Source of the DNA: Takakia lepidozioides
Taxonomy: Eukaryota > Streptophyta > Takakiopsida > Takakiales > Takakiaceae
NCBI GenBank assembly: GCA_030704615.1
Contig: CM060734.1
Location: 36,536,042 to 36,596,041, forward strand
DNA length: 60,000 bases
Reading direction: 5' to 3'
Of the stretch, positions 1 to 11,394 are shown piece after piece. Position numbers and translations under genes: made by a program. Position 1 is the first letter of the stretch, and every line of letters begins with the position of its first letter. The notes under the pieces are model-generated. The model worked only from the letters and a program-made list of their open reading frames with translations. It had not been told where the DNA came from and made no database searches.

Positions 1-239
1 ATTGTTCAAAGGTAAGCTTTCCACCCAGTGTACTCATTTCAGTCTAGTGCCAAGGGTAGGTAGGCCCTTGAGATCATCCTTTAGGTCCTTGCCCACGTCA
101 CAGACTGGAAACAAGTTCAGGGAAGTTTTATGCCTAACTTCATTTTCATCAGCAGTGTTTGGGCATCAGAGATGGCTGTGGACACAACCCTCTCCAGGTC
201 AGCTTCATCCAGTAGGGTCAATTCCTCTGGACTCATAAT

Positions 240-840
240 CAGATACTTGAAATCTCTTCTACCCTTTCCTGCCAAGACTCAGCCTGTTTAACAGGAGAGT
301 CTTGCTTCCAAGAAATAGTGTCAATTATCTTAGGGAACATGCTTAATCTGGAGGGAATTTGTACATGGGAGGAGTAAAGTGGGGTGGTAGAGGTGGAACA
401 GAAAAACAACGTACTCATGCCTGTCCTTGGGTAAAAAATAGCCCAAATAATCACTGCAAGATATGACCTCCTGAAGACAGACTTGATTTTTAGTGCACCA
501 GGGTAGGGATGTAGAGATTGTACTCATAAGACGTTGTTCGCCGTAGCCTTGTGGCCATTGACCCCGCGCCCAGTTTGAGCGGGAACAAAAGGGACAGAAC
601 CTACCTCTGTCAGGGGCTGACATTGGTAGTAAGACTTACCTCCATATAAAGAATTAATCCGGGTTTTCCAGATATCCTCTAGAAATCCCTTCACACAAGC
701 ATCAATCTGCTGTGTGTGATTTGCCCAAAAACTAGGCCTCAGGAGGGCCTGGGCTTTTGGCTCAGCCTCGAGACTTTCTAGGGATGTAGAGAGACAAAGG
801 CCGACAGGAAGATAGCAGTGAGTCCAGAACCTATGCAACC
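240..840 (-). mobile_element. Decayed LINE fragment (non-LTR retrotransposon)
   Basis: The minus strand reads through a segment containing GRGVNGHKATAN (about 535-580). The same segment is found just upstream of a recognisable LINE reverse transcriptase at the right end of the window, where it reads on the plus strand. The shared part is about 75 bp; beyond it the two copies diverge and this copy has stops. I infer a short, old LINE relic lying in or beside an intron of the PhyH-like gene. The rest of 1-520 shows no exon I can recognise. Confidence 0.4.
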
Positions 841-924
841 ACAGTTCTACCTGAGATTTTGTGTATTACAATAGGTGACCAAAGATGAAATATGTGTAGT
901 TATGCACCCTTCACTGTGATGTCG

Positions 925-1026
925 ATGACGCAATTCAGCCCTTCAAGACTCGAACCGGTGGGATAGTAAACCTTGCCTAAGCCAGTCGCAGGGTTTGAAT
1001 CCACTGGGTTAAAAACTTAGCCAGAA
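925..1026 (-). mobile_element. Possible tRNA-derived SINE, dimeric head
   Basis: On the minus strand there are two successive pairs of Pol III-like boxes: GGCTAAG followed by GGATTCAAACCC, then GGCTTAGGCAAGG followed by GGTTCGAGTC. The A-to-B spacing is about 25-30 bp in each pair. A related pair occurs on the minus strand at 59,402-59,449. There is no complete cloverleaf, so I call it a SINE head and not a tRNA gene. Confidence 0.35.
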
Positions 1027-1094
1027 TTCTGCAGTGCCTGCACATAGACAAGAGAGGGCCCAATACAAACAAGGAGAAGGTGACATAACTCTAC

Positions 1095-2260
1095 CTTGAC
1101 GGGAGCATGATATTTATGATGGAGAAGCTGTCAATGGGCTTTGTATAATCCCCAGACATGTCACAGAAGTCTCGACCCTCCACAAGAACTTCTCGCATGA
1201 TGAAAGCCATGAATTCTTTCTCCAAATCACACATTTCCTTTTCAGATAAGATTCCCTGGGAGCAAAACATAAGGCACAATAAACCACCCCTGGAGAAATT
1301 TGAATCATTCAAAAACCTCATTCGGAACCAGACGAGTAAAGAACTGAACCACCAAGGTAATTGCTCAGATCCAATGATCCTTCTAGGCCTATGCCCTCAA
1401 GGGTGTCTGAGAGGTAACCTTCACATACAGTAAAAGAACATCTTACTCATACCAGCATTCTTTCCTGTAGTATTAAGTTGGTATAGTGCACATCCAATAG
1501 ATCTTTATCCTGGGCGTCTCAGCCCTGTAAACTAATGACAGTCCGTGACAATCAGGACACAGGAGCATGTTAGAAGATGTCCGAATGGGATTACGCACGA
1601 AAGAATGCTGGCTGATTAATGATTTCAAGCATTAAAACGCCCAGAGACCCCCCCCCCCCAACCAACCAATTTCCTTTGGCGGGAAGAGTGCCATCCCAAA
1701 CGTAAGGGATAGAATGCACTAATGAACCAGGCTTGATCCACAAAAGAGGGTGAGATCCCTAATAAATCGTGTCTCCTCAGAGGAGGCACTAAAATTGTGT
1801 CCGGCAATTCTTGAACAGAGGAGCAATTTGCAGGGGAAATAGCGTCAGAGAAGATTAACACCAAATTGACATTTAACATGCCCGAAAATCGTGGAAACTG
1901 TGACCCACAACTGCAGCTGCAATTTATGAATTGAGCCCAGATTTTCACAAGAAAATTCAACACTCCTGACCCGTGGATCTTTACGAGTCCGGATTCGATA
2001 GTCGGACACAAGTAGCCCTCCGCAGGAAACATCACAACAACGCCAAACCAGGTCTATATCCAGGATTGCATTTGCACAACCGAGACACTGAGAAATGACA
2101 TGCTTGATGTACATAACTTTCAATTTACTCCAGAAATGCTGACCAGAAAATCGAGGCAGATGCATACCTTCAGATGAACATAGCCATTGCAGTTGAAGGT
2201 CCGGATGTCTGCATCGGTGACGACGTAGCGATCCCCCTGGCGCCTGCCATCGTCCGCCAT
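1095..2260 (-). CDS. Phytanoyl-CoA dioxygenase (PhyH)-like protein, first two exons, 5' part only
   Basis: Exon 1 (2168-2260) encodes 31 residues from MADDGRRQ to NGYVHLK and ends at a GTATGC donor. Exon 2 (1095-1255) follows a CTCCCAG acceptor and encodes GILSEKEMCDLEKEF through FCDMSGDY and INIMLPSR, ending at GTAGAG in phase 2. The join is in phase. The pattern of a NGY-hL start, a 'GhLSEeE' helix, FCDMSGDY and INxMLPxR resembles PhyH-type Fe(II)/2-oxoglutarate dioxygenases, which hydroxylate small or lipid substrates. The iron-binding HxD and distal His are not in the window: the gene runs off the left edge or its later exons are hidden. It is divergent from eIF4E with 285 bp between start codons. 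The family call rests on pattern memory, so it is moderate. Confidence 0.5.
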
Positions 2261-2545
2261 CGCCCCGCGAGCACCATGAACGAACAAAGTAGACGACCAT
2301 TGCATTTGGGAGATTATAACAAAATAAATTATCTCGCCTTACATCTGTGAAACATATCAATCTTTTCCATTGTCCCGTGCAATATTAACGGCAGTACGGG
2401 CGCATGTGGATTTGAGCCCATAACCACTGGGAGTTCTAGGAATTTAGGGTTTGGGTCCCGTGCATCACTGAAGAGTGAAGAGAAGGGAAGGGAGGAGACT
2501 GAGGAGACATTTTCAGAGAGGCCAGAAAGAGTGCGGATCGGAGAT
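2261..2545. promoter_or_regulatory. Shared bidirectional promoter region of PhyH-like and eIF4E genes
   Basis: Only 285 bp separate the ATG of the minus-strand PhyH-like gene (2260) from the eIF4E ATG (2546). Both promoters and both 5' UTRs must lie here unless one gene starts elsewhere. A telo-box lies inside it at 2444-2452. Confidence 0.45.
2444..2452 (+). promoter_or_regulatory. Telo-box (TTAGGGTTT / AAACCCTAA)
   Basis: TTAGGGTTT lies about 95 bp upstream of the eIF4E start codon. Telo-boxes are common in plant promoters of translation genes, which fits this neighbour. The site is seen; its use is inferred. Confidence 0.4.
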
Positions 2546-5094
2546 ATGGCGGAGGAGGAGAAAGCTGCCGTTGTGGGAGAGCTAGACGAGACTCTCAAGA
2601 CAGAGGCTCCTGAGGAAGGGGAGATCGTGTTGTCGGAGGGGGAAGTGGATCGACCGATTGATGGAGGGAAAAAGCATCCGCTGGAGCACGCCTGGACGTT
2701 TTGGTTTGATAATCCTAACGGAAAGCAGAAGCAGGCCACGTGGGGTAGCTCTCTCCGGCCTGTCTATACCTTCTCCACAGTTGAAGATTTCTGGTGGTAT
2801 GGATATGGAATCTCTGTCTCTCTCTCCTTTCTTTCCTATTAAAATCTTTGAACTAGTTTTTATCTAGCTTTCAGTAACTTGTAAAGGATTTCTGGTTGTA
2901 TGGATATGGAATCTCTCTCTCTCTCTCTCTCTCTCTCTCCTTTCTCTCCTATTGAAATCAATGAGCTAGTTTTTATCTAGCTTTCAGAAACCTATATAGG
3001 AATTCTCTTCCATTTCGGGTAGCTAGTAGTTGAAGTTTTCTAGGCCTTAAAGGGCTGCTTGGCTTGAGCGGCTGACCTACTTGGGGAAATTTCCTGTGGG
3101 TAGATTGTCTATCTGTCTATCTTTCACCTGCTCCCCTGACTGACGTTTGAAGTTTCTAAGTGAGATTTTGTAAGATTTGCGTACCATTGTGACGTACGGG
3201 AGTAGGATAGTCTAACTTGCCACGGTGTTAACTCTGCTGTCTATATGCAGCCTGTACAACAACGTGCTGCAACCCAGCAAGCTGATTGCAGGTGCTGATT
3301 TCCACTGCTTCAAGGCTGGAATCGAACCGAAGTGGGAGGATCCCAAGTGTGCGCACGGTGGCAAATGGACTGCAAACACTCCCCGGGGTGGCAAGGGCGC
3401 CCTCGACACTTACTGGCTCCACACTGTAGGTTTTGACTTAGCCTTGTGCTTTGTGATTGAATGCAACTTCACACTGGAGATGTCACTTATGCATCACAAT
3501 CAACCAATCTATTTCACCTTTTGGCTACTACTGCCCACCCCCATCTCTGCCTGCTAACCATGGAGATCCAGGAGAGCTTCAGTCCTAAGAGTTTTGGTTT
3601 AGCTTTCTCTCTGTGAAGGGATAGAAAGCCGTCCCTCATGTAACTGGCTCCTGGTTGTTGGCTCCAGCTGCCATCCCTTCTTTCTTCTCCGCAGATGATT
3701 GAATTGACAAAGGGATTTCCCACCTTCGTTTTGCAATGGGAGCTGTACACATAGCCTGTGGGTGAGTGTGTTGCCTTACCGATCTGGCTGCCAAAAGGCA
3801 TCCAAGTCTTCCCTGGTCACATAACTGGCCGAGGGTTGTTCTTCTGCTTCTGTTTGACTCATTTCAAGCAGTTGTGTGTAAATTTCCCTCAAGCATCCTT
3901 TGCACTACCTTTTCATGAAACTTGAGAGAGGTCAATAAGATGCCTTTGGTAATTGGATGCAGGCTGCGACATCGTTTTCCTCTTTCTGTTTACCTTCCTC
4001 TCTTCTCCATTTGCCTCGCTTTTGCTTTGGTTTATTGTATTGCAGTCATGCTGGCATTCTGATGTTGTTATGTTGTTTTAAGATTTGCATTTTCGTTTGT
4101 GTCTGCAGCTGCTGGCAATGATTGGGGAGCAATTTGATGAAGGGGATGAAATATGTGGGGCTGTGGTGAGTGTGCGGAGACAACAAGACAAGATTGCCAT
4201 CTGGACCAAGACAGCATCCAATGAAGCTGCCCAGGTTGGCAGTTGACTCCTGACTGAATTGGTGACTTTTAGAGCTACTTGCACGCTCAAGCAGCCACGT
4301 TTTCATTTGTTGCTAATGGGTAGATGGATATTGTCACTTGGCATGTGGAATTTGATCTTCAGGTGTTACAGCCAGATTACAGTTGTATGTGTTGTTATGG
4401 TGGAGGGGTCGAGTTTCAAACCTCTTTGTAACTTCAAGGCTTGTCATCTGTAGATGTTAAAGATGTTTGTGAAAACCACATTTGAGTGCTGGTGGTGTTT
4501 CACATCATCTACAGGAAGACATTTTAGTTGGTGGTCTCTTTGAAAATCACCGAGAAACAATTTAGCCCTCTTGTCCACACAGATGTGGCAAACATTAATA
4601 AATGTCTATGGTGGTGCAGATAAGTGTGGGGAAGCAATGGAAGGAAGTACTGGATTACAACGATAAGCTTGGCTATTTGTTCCATGTACAAGTTTTTACC
4701 TTCAGCTCACCTAATCAACCTTTCATCTATGATGTCTCAATCTCGAGTTAACGTCCTGTTAAGCCTATTTTTTGTAGGAGATCAACGCCCCCCATGCCAG
4801 TCATTGGTTCAGCTGTGTCAGTCTGAAATTGGAGTAGTGGGGCATAGCCAATGATAATCTGGGTATGGAGTTCAGGGCAATGCATTTCCAAATAAAAGCA
4901 ATCTTGCCTTAGTAGTTTATACCTTCATACAGGTTGTACTGAGAGTCACAGTATAGAGACCAAAGGGCATGGGAAAGAGAGGGGGAGAAGTGTAATGTTC
5001 TGTTCTTAAGGAGCTGATACAAGTTTTGTCGTGGGCTCCTCAGGACGATGCAAAAAGACAGGAAAAAGCAGCCAAGAATCGGTACACAGTGTAA
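2546..5094 (+). CDS. eIF4E: Eukaryotic translation initiation factor 4E (cap-binding protein), five exons
   Basis: Exons at 2546-2796, 3251-3425, 4109-4234, 4620-4685 and 5044-5094 have GT/AG borders and matching phases, giving 669 nt and 222 residues. That is the usual length for plant eIF4E. It binds the mRNA 5' cap in the eIF4F complex. The acidic N-terminal tail (1-42) is followed by [14 protein letters not shown] (44-57). The cap-stacking tryptophans are W66 (TWGSSLRP) and W112 (KWEDP, with E113 as the cap-guanine acid); W174 (IAIWTK) is also present. The eIF4G-binding region around VEDFW (79-83) is present, with Cys84 where Ser or Ala is usual. It is canonical eIF4E and not the nCBP/4EHP class, because W66 and the NRYTV C-terminus match class I. 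The start is the ATG at 2546; the upstream in-frame GTG at 2531 is not needed. Confidence 0.93.
2786..2990 (+). repeat. Tandem duplication across the exon 1/intron 1 border of eIF4E
   Basis: The segment from GATTTCTGGTG|GTATGGATATGG to ATCTAGCTTTCAG (about 2786-2875) is repeated at about 2887-2982. The second copy carries a longer (CT)n tract. The first copy holds the exon end and the donor; the second keeps a GTATGG, so it is a decoy donor about 100 bp downstream. Confidence 0.75.
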
Positions 5095-7860
5095 AGATCA
5101 CGTCAGAAGTTCTAAGCTATTTTTAGTTGCTCCTCCGTATGTTGTTACTCTTTTGCGAGGATGGCCATTTATTTTTCAACCAAAGAGAAAGAGAGAGAAC
5201 AGCAGAGAGGGCAAACTCCAAAGCTGCGCTTTGGTACACCGGCTGCAGGTTTGACATGAGTATATGTCAGCTTCCTTTGACCTGCAGAGGTGAGTAGAGT
5301 ACGGAGAATTGAGAGCCAGAGATATAGTAAGAGCCAAAAATTAAGTTTGAAAGCTGACATGAGGAAATGAACATTGCCTATAAGTTGAAGTCCAGGTCTT
5401 TGATTGCATTATGTATGTTATGTGTGATAGCTGGTCTCTTTCATGAACCTGTCAGTATGAACAGTCTTCTGATGTATTATCCAGGGCTAGTGTTGCAGTT
5501 AGTTCAGTACAGTCTTCTTTCCCTGTGTCTGCCAAGTGGAGCTTGTTGTCATTCCAACCAAGAAAAGCCCAGCTGGCACACCGTCAGGGGGGGATAAGGT
5601 TGGTCTCCACAAAGAATCTTTGGAGGAGATATGCTCTGCATCGAAAGCTGTCTATGACCAAAATTTGACCCAAGATTTACTGGGAGTACACAATATAAAC
5701 CAATGTTTATTGCAGTAGTGTCTATTGTTTTGGTATTTCTTGTCAGTTCTGTATGTTCAAATTGGGGCGATCTAGGGGATCTGTAGTCATCTAGATGAGC
5801 AACATCACTTACCTATATTCCATGTATAATAGTAACAAAATTGAGAGTATATCTGTACATGTACATTACTGTACACGCCACCATATATTGTGTCCCGTCC
5901 TTGTACTCCCTAGTCTGATGACATCCTTTTTGTTCGTACAAGCTATTGCTATAACATTTGAATGGGTTAGATGATTATGTTGTATATTATACTCTGTAGA
6001 GGGCTAAGAGACAAGACAAGGTTTTCCACAGTGCTGCTCTGGAGAAACAAGGTCATATTCCTGCAGACCCATAACTCCATTTAATCCTATGAAGGTGGAC
6101 CAGAGATGGATCTGCATGTTGCTATGACATGCCATCATTTGTCTGACAATTCTTGTTTTAATCAGTGTGCATTGCTTTGTTTCTGCTAGCTTGACAATGG
6201 TGGTCAATGGTTATTGATGATGAAATGGTTCTTTGCTTGTATGCAGTCTGGCATGGCTTTACATTTCCGTCTTTGCAATATGAAAAGTTTTGCAAGCTCA
6301 GAACCATCCTGCATTCGCAACTCATTGACTGGTTGTTTCGCAATATTCCTACTAACTTACTACTACTATTACTACTACAAAGTTCATCTCTCTGCTACTT
6401 ATAAACACTTATCATGTGTATCTTGAAATCTTCAAAATACTTTTTGGGAGATGACAAGAACGTTCAAGGTTGTTTCTAAGGCTATTCTAAAAAGATGAGG
6501 CAGCACCTCCCCAGAGATAAAAAGAAACTCGGATCTCTGTATAGTTACGTGAAAGTGTGTGCAGGTATCAATCAGCCTTGCGAGCAATGTGGCTACAGAA
6601 GATGCAGCAGTCAGGTCTGCATATTCCTGCTCTCTGCAACTGACAGTGGCCATGGGGTCAATCCTTTGAACGAGCTCTACTTTAAAACTTGCTTTAAGCA
6701 CTGTCCACTCTATCGCAATTGTGCCGGGTATCGAAGTGTTCTTGCAGCCACACTCCAGCAAATGTTGGACAACTGCACACCCAAGCCAAGGAGTGCTATG
6801 GGAACAGCAACTGCACCTAAAAGCGAACTTAATCAGCAATTTGTACTGAAACAAATGCATTAATGCCCTACCCCGCCGAGAGAGCCTGAGAAGGGAGTGA
6901 AAACATTAGAGATCGCCTGCGAAGCAATTAGAGAGAAGTTTTTTCTGAACATGATGAAGAACCTCAAAAAGCTTTTGAAGAGATAAAAACTCCCTTGGGT
7001 TAAAACCCCTATGCACAAATGAGACTCTTGTTTATCCACTCAGTTCTCACCAAAGAATTAGTTGTTAGATGTCATGAAACTTACTAAATGCTGTGTTTCT
7101 CTAGAATAAAGATGATTATCTGCCACCCCACATTGGTCACGAAAAAGTCTTTGCTAGAACTTTGCAGAGGTAATTATGCCCGGCTTTCAGATCAGTCCTA
7201 AGAAACTCTCTTAGGTGCCTCATATAATGTGCCTTAGTGTCCAAGGAAATATGAAAGAGGGAAGGAAGACTTGTGGGTGTGTACAAACTACATATTCGAG
7301 TAATGCAACACTTGAATGTGGAGAAAGGAAGAAAAGTGAATAAACCAGCCACTGGGTCTTGTTAATTCCAGAAAGATAAGAGATAAAAGATAAAGTTTCT
7401 TTAACGTCCAGTGAGAAAGGAAGCTCATACAACTGTTTATGCAGCAGCTCCTCCACTCAGCACCAATATCTTAAGGTAGTTGCTCAGGGGAATGGTATCA
7501 TTGTCTGTTGGTTTGGATAGTGTGACTAACAAGCTCTGATACAATACACATTTGTGTAAACTGCGAAATTCCCTCGACTGTAGGAACTCTTTGGATTTAC
7601 AGACACATGAATTATCCCTGTAAAGAAGTGAAACCCCTACAGTACTGCATGTCCTCTATTATAAGTTATCCCTAAATGAACACCCAATTTCGCATGCAAT
7701 GAGCACTACAAAGTATCTTGGATGAGTTAGAAACTCTGGCAGGCCAATCCAAGAATTGAAATAATAGACACTTAACATGTGGCATCTCCAACTATTGGAG
7801 TATTGCACTGGCATGAGAAACATCTTAATGAGCAAATGCAAAATGCCATCAGCACAGTAT
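5095..7860. other. 3' flank of eIF4E and intergenic DNA
   Basis: This presumably includes the eIF4E 3' UTR. A TACTACTAC-type microsatellite lies near 6,355-6,380. Two overlapping open frames near 6,432-6,863 (142 codons minus, 122 codons plus from an ATG at 6,495) lack any domain I recognise; at most one could be real. No other coding signal is seen. Confidence 0.3.
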
Positions 7861-7903
7861 ATTTCTTGAATGTTTCTACCAAAAAAACAGTAGCTCCTAG
7901 GTA

Positions 7904-8764
7904 CTATGAAGAAAATCTTCCATCAAAGAAAAAATTCCAAAATGTGTCTTGAAGAAAGCCAAACCTGGAGTAGATCCATTTATGTGGCAACTCCGAAATC
8001 TCCCCTGGAACATACAATACAAAGTGTGCAAGAAGACTTTCAAGAAATCCGATGACCAAGCCTGCTACAACGTCTAAGAAAAAATGCCGACCCAGTATGA
8101 TGCGAGATGCCATAGTGGCGACTGCCCAGGTGGTTATTGTAATTGCAACCATAATTACTAGCCAATCTTCAATTGCAGGCAACAAATCATCTATGATTGG
8201 ATGGCAATCTTTGAACAAGTTCTTCAGGGGTAACATCGAAATCTGAGAAGAATGATTCTTCCACATCGCCAGATACAGCCAGAAAAAGGTTGCAATCATG
8301 ACAGCCCGAGTGGAATGGCCACTGGGGAACGACCAGTGATCCAAAGAGACAACAAGGAGGTGGCCCCTGTTATAGACTGGCCGTGGCCGCTTCACAATCC
8401 CTTTGATGATCCCAACCAATAGACAATCAAATATGAAACCAATAAAGAGGTTGAAAAGAAACAAGCGAATTTCAGGTGGCAACTTTGTTGGGGCGAGCCA
8501 AAGGGCAGCTACTGCAGGGATCCAGAAGAGCCCATCCCCTGAGAATTCAAAAATCCGCAGAAAAGCATAGGAACTTGGTCCCAGACATTTCTCGTGCAGC
8601 CACTGTGAAAGTTGCTGATCAAAATCTGTAACACGCTCCACCAGGCTTGGATGAGAATGTGGTTCTGAGAATTGGACAGATTGCACAGTAGATCCTCCCC
8701 TGGGTTTTCTGTGCCGTGTGCTTGACAGTGGTGAAGGCCGGTGATTTTTCTGTGATGTACCCAT
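7904..8764 (-). CDS. PAP2-family lipid phosphate phosphatase, copy 1
   Basis: A single intronless frame encodes 286 residues from a clear ATG. All three PAP2 phosphatase motifs are intact: K121-x6-R128-P129 (KGIVKRPRP), PSGH at 147-150 and SR-x5-H-x3-D at 220-231 (H227 is the catalytic nucleophile in this family). Several hydrophobic segments, about 76-92, 101-120, 152-168, 203-217 and 232-252, imply a multi-pass membrane protein. The first 40 residues are basic and Ser/Pro-rich and look disordered. Such enzymes remove phosphate from phosphatidate, lysophosphatidate or isoprenoid diphosphates. The layout resembles plant LPP-beta and the presqualene-diphosphate phosphatase group, so the substrate is uncertain. 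A paralogue lies 1.7 kb further along on the same strand. Confidence 0.88.
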   Translation of the reverse strand: MGTSQKNHRPSPLSSTRHRKPRGGSTVQSVQFSEPHSHPSLVERVTDFDQQLSQWLHEKCLGPSSYAFLRIFEFSGDGLFWIPAVAALWLAPTKLPPEIRLFLFNLFIGFIFDCLLVGIIKGIVKRPRPVYNRGHLLVVSLDHWSFPSGHSTRAVMIATFFWLYLAMWKNHSSQISMLPLKNLFKDCHPIIDDLLPAIEDWLVIMVAITITTWAVATMASRIILGRHFFLDVVAGLVIGFLESLLAHFVLYVPGEISELPHKWIYSRFGFLQDTFWNFFFDGRFSS

Positions 8765-9400
8765 GATGGTGATGACAGCAGAGTCCTACACAATTAACCC
8801 TGCTACCCACATTGTAGAAACTAGAATCATATCAGCCATACTGTAGACAGGGTGTACAAAAATCTATAGCAATCATGGTCTAACAAAGACTTTCTTATGG
8901 AAGTCTGCACACATGGTCAGGACTATGTATGCTTGCAACCTTGTACACACTGCAAGAAGTTACTTATTTGGGATCTCTTGAATACCCACCAGAAAATCAT
9001 TAAAACAAATTGTGCGAACCACAACCCAAACCTGCACCTTGTTACCTGGTTTTAACCTCTTTTCCTCATTCTCAACTGTGGCAACACGATGGCAGCAGAA
9101 TCCAGAACCCTGGGAATCTCCTTTGCTGACTTCAAACCTCTCCTCTCTTTCCAGTCTGCAAAACTCACGAGCTGGGCTCCAAAGTGACATCTAGGGGCAC
9201 GAAAGGGAAGAGGGGCAGCTGATGCAAATGCCCCTCAAACCTCCGTTCGCCTAAATGTCTCGTCCGTGAATAAGTGGTGAAAAAGTGCCTCGCCAGGATA
9301 TGAAAGTCATCCCAGGATTGTCGAAATGCCCACAGCCACCAACTACAGGGCATTGCACATTGAATTAGGGGCTGAGATATACGATGTGATGAAATTCCAA

Positions 9401-9443
<43 letters not shown>

Positions 9444-10503
9444 GCCGCTCAACTTACCTACTGAAGACAGGTGGCATTCTTCCATCTTCACCCCAGGGCG
9501 ATCCGAGTCAGATACATATGGCCCCAAGCCAAAAACCTTTCGACCGCAACCTGCTCCTCTCCAACTGAAAGGAAGCCCAGCTTTTCGAAGACAACATAGA
9601 AGTCACCGTAGGCTGCTGGATATTAAGCCCCCCAAATGCTTCAAACCCTAAGAAGACCAGAAGAGCGGCGGCCTTCCCTAAGCCCTCTTTGTCCTTTCCC
9701 AGGGTTTTGGGGTTTTTCTATCCTATGTTCAAACACCTCATGTTTTCTGTAAATAAAGCTGTACAGGATTTCATCATTCCCTAAGACACTTCTATCGTAG
9801 GAACAATGCAGCCATACCATAGCATAAGAAAGAAAGGATGATCTACTGAGTTAAGCTGCTGCAAAGAACATCATATGTCTCTGTCGGCTCATCTAAAATA
9901 GAACTCTCCTTATCCCTCCTCCTCAGAGAGAATTTGGATTATCGTCTCACAGCAAGAACATACAACTATCTTCACCACCCAAAAAGAGGACCAGAGCGAT
10001 CAGATCGACCCACTCAAGATTGACATTGGCTGTTGCTCCCCCATTACGAAAGCCACCATCGCAGCTCGCAACATCGCAGCTCATGTGATAGAAACTACGA
10101 TTTTCATCCATGTGGGCGACCATACTCGAGAGGAGAGCTGCTCATCGGCAGTAATTTAAAAAGTCGAGAACCTCCCAAGAGTTTGTTGTATTCATGACTG
10201 TAACTTTGAGCTTTTGTGAGTAAACATACTTTGAAACTGCTCATTGATTCAGTAAGTTTTCCTTCTGATGTCGAGCTCTTTTATAACGAAGGGGTGGTTT
10301 GAAAGCCCCCTTCTCACCGTCCATTTTTTTCCCGTTCTATTCACCTTGGATTTTGAGTTCTTTTGACTGCCCCGCCTTGTTTTCGGAGCTTCAAAGAATT
10401 CAGGAATGCTTCTGGCTCTGCTCCAGGGACTCCACAATCTTGACCATCTTTGGGGCCATATCTACTTGAGATCTAGTTCTCTTCATTAGGTATATAGTGC
10501 TGG
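8765..10503. other. Region upstream of PAP2 copy 1 and downstream of copy 2
   Basis: On the minus strand this would hold the promoter and possibly a 5' UTR intron of PAP2 copy 1. Sites compatible with splicing are a donor AGTAG|GTAAGT near 9,450 and a CCCCTAG acceptor near 9,190. A short minus frame (8,960-9,190, 76 codons) has no recognisable domain. A telo-box AAACCCTAA lies at 9,643-9,651. About 9,700-10,500 shows nothing I can identify. Confidence 0.3.
9407..9440. repeat. (GA)n microsatellite, about 17 units
   Basis: An uninterrupted GA run is visible. It reads as CT on the minus strand and lies upstream of PAP2 copy 1, where CT-rich tracts near transcription starts are common in plants. 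Confidence 0.9.
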
Positions 10504-11394
10504 CTACCTGTGCGTCAAGTGCTCCACTTCAAATATGTCTTTGTGGAAAAGTCTCCAAAGACTACCCTCGATGGAGGCAAAAATGCTGTTGACACACTGA
10601 TGGAGGTACTCGGAGGTCTCTTGAGGAATGAACAAGAAGTAGTGCGCAACAACAGTTTCACAGAACCCCACAAGAGACCCTGCTACAACGTCGCAGAAGA
10701 AATGCCGGCCGAGTATTATGCGAGATGACGTCGTGGCAACGGCCCATGTGGTTACGATTGCAGCAATCAAACTTATGAGCAAATTCTCCGCAGCAGGCAC
10801 AAAATCAGGTAAGAACTGTACGCGGTCTTGCATCGAACGATTAAGAAATGGCATCCACACCCGGGCAGACTGCTCTTTCCACATGGGTACATAGAGCCAA
10901 AAGAATGTAACGACCATGAGAGCACGCGTGGAGTGCCCACTGGGAAAAGACCAGAGGTCTACAGACATTGTCACAAAGTGGCCATTGCTGTATGAGGGAC
11001 GGGGCCGCCTCACAATCTTCTTGATGATGGAAACAGAAATGAGATCGAACAAAAAAGCCATGAAGAGGTTGAAGAAGAACATGCGAACTGCAGGTGTCAG
11101 TTTTGGGGTAGGTGCCAGAAATGTAGCAGCTGCACAAGGGATCAAGAACAGCCCATCACCGGAAAACTCCAAGATTCGCAGAAAAACATAGAAAAACAAC
11201 CCCAGCCCTTGGTCGTGCACCCATTGCGAGATCCACTTATCTAATTCCAAAATTCGCTGCAGCGGAGTTTGCGGTCCAGTATGAGGTGGTTCTGGGGAGG
11301 CCTGTGTAGGTCTAGGGACTTGTTCAGCGACCCTCTGGACAGACCCTCCTCTGGATTTTCGGCGCCTCACGCGTGATGGGGATGATGACGCCAT
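10504..11394 (-). CDS. PAP2-family lipid phosphate phosphatase, copy 2
   Basis: The intronless frame encodes 296 residues if started at the ATG at 11,394 (MASSSPSRVRRRKS). A longer reading begins with TTG and is unlikely. The catalytic motifs are K125-x6-R132-P133, PSGH 151-154 and S224-R225-x5-H231-x3-D235, all intact. It aligns with copy 1 over nearly its full length, including the basic Ser/Arg-rich N-terminus, RI-EFSGDGLF, TTWAVAT and SRIILGRHFF. It has about six membrane segments. The two genes are tandem, same strand, about 1.7 kb apart, and intronless, which fits local duplication of a retroposed or intron-poor ancestor. An AAACCCTAG element lies about 245 bp upstream. Confidence 0.88.
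   Translation of the reverse strand: MASSSPSRVRRRKSRGGSVQRVAEQVPRPTQASPEPPHTGPQTPLQRILELDKWISQWVHDQGLGLFFYVFLRILEFSGDGLFLIPCAAATFLAPTPKLTPAVRMFFFNLFMAFLFDLISVSIIKKIVRRPRPSYSNGHFVTMSVDLWSFPSGHSTRALMVVTFFWLYVPMWKEQSARVWMPFLNRSMQDRVQFLPDFVPAAENLLISLIAAIVTTWAVATTSSRIILGRHFFCDVVAGSLVGFCETVVAHYFLFIPQETSEYLHQCVNSIFASIEGSLWRLFHKDIFEVEHLTHR

Noticed and set aside
524-838. Possible third exon of the PhyH-like gene
   Set aside because: The end of this frame matches the LINE segment at the right edge of the window and does not show the HxD motif expected next in PhyH.
5521-5600. Extra eIF4E exon with VELVVIPTKKSPAGTP
   Set aside because: The canonical NRYTV end with a stop at 5,094 is already complete and no consensus acceptor precedes this segment.
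6432-6863. Overlapping long frames on both strands
   Set aside because: No domain, no splice context and mutual overlap; kept only as a note in the intergenic entry.
9165-9527. 120-codon minus frame with SLSLSL run
   Set aside because: The run is a translated CT microsatellite and the rest has no family resemblance.
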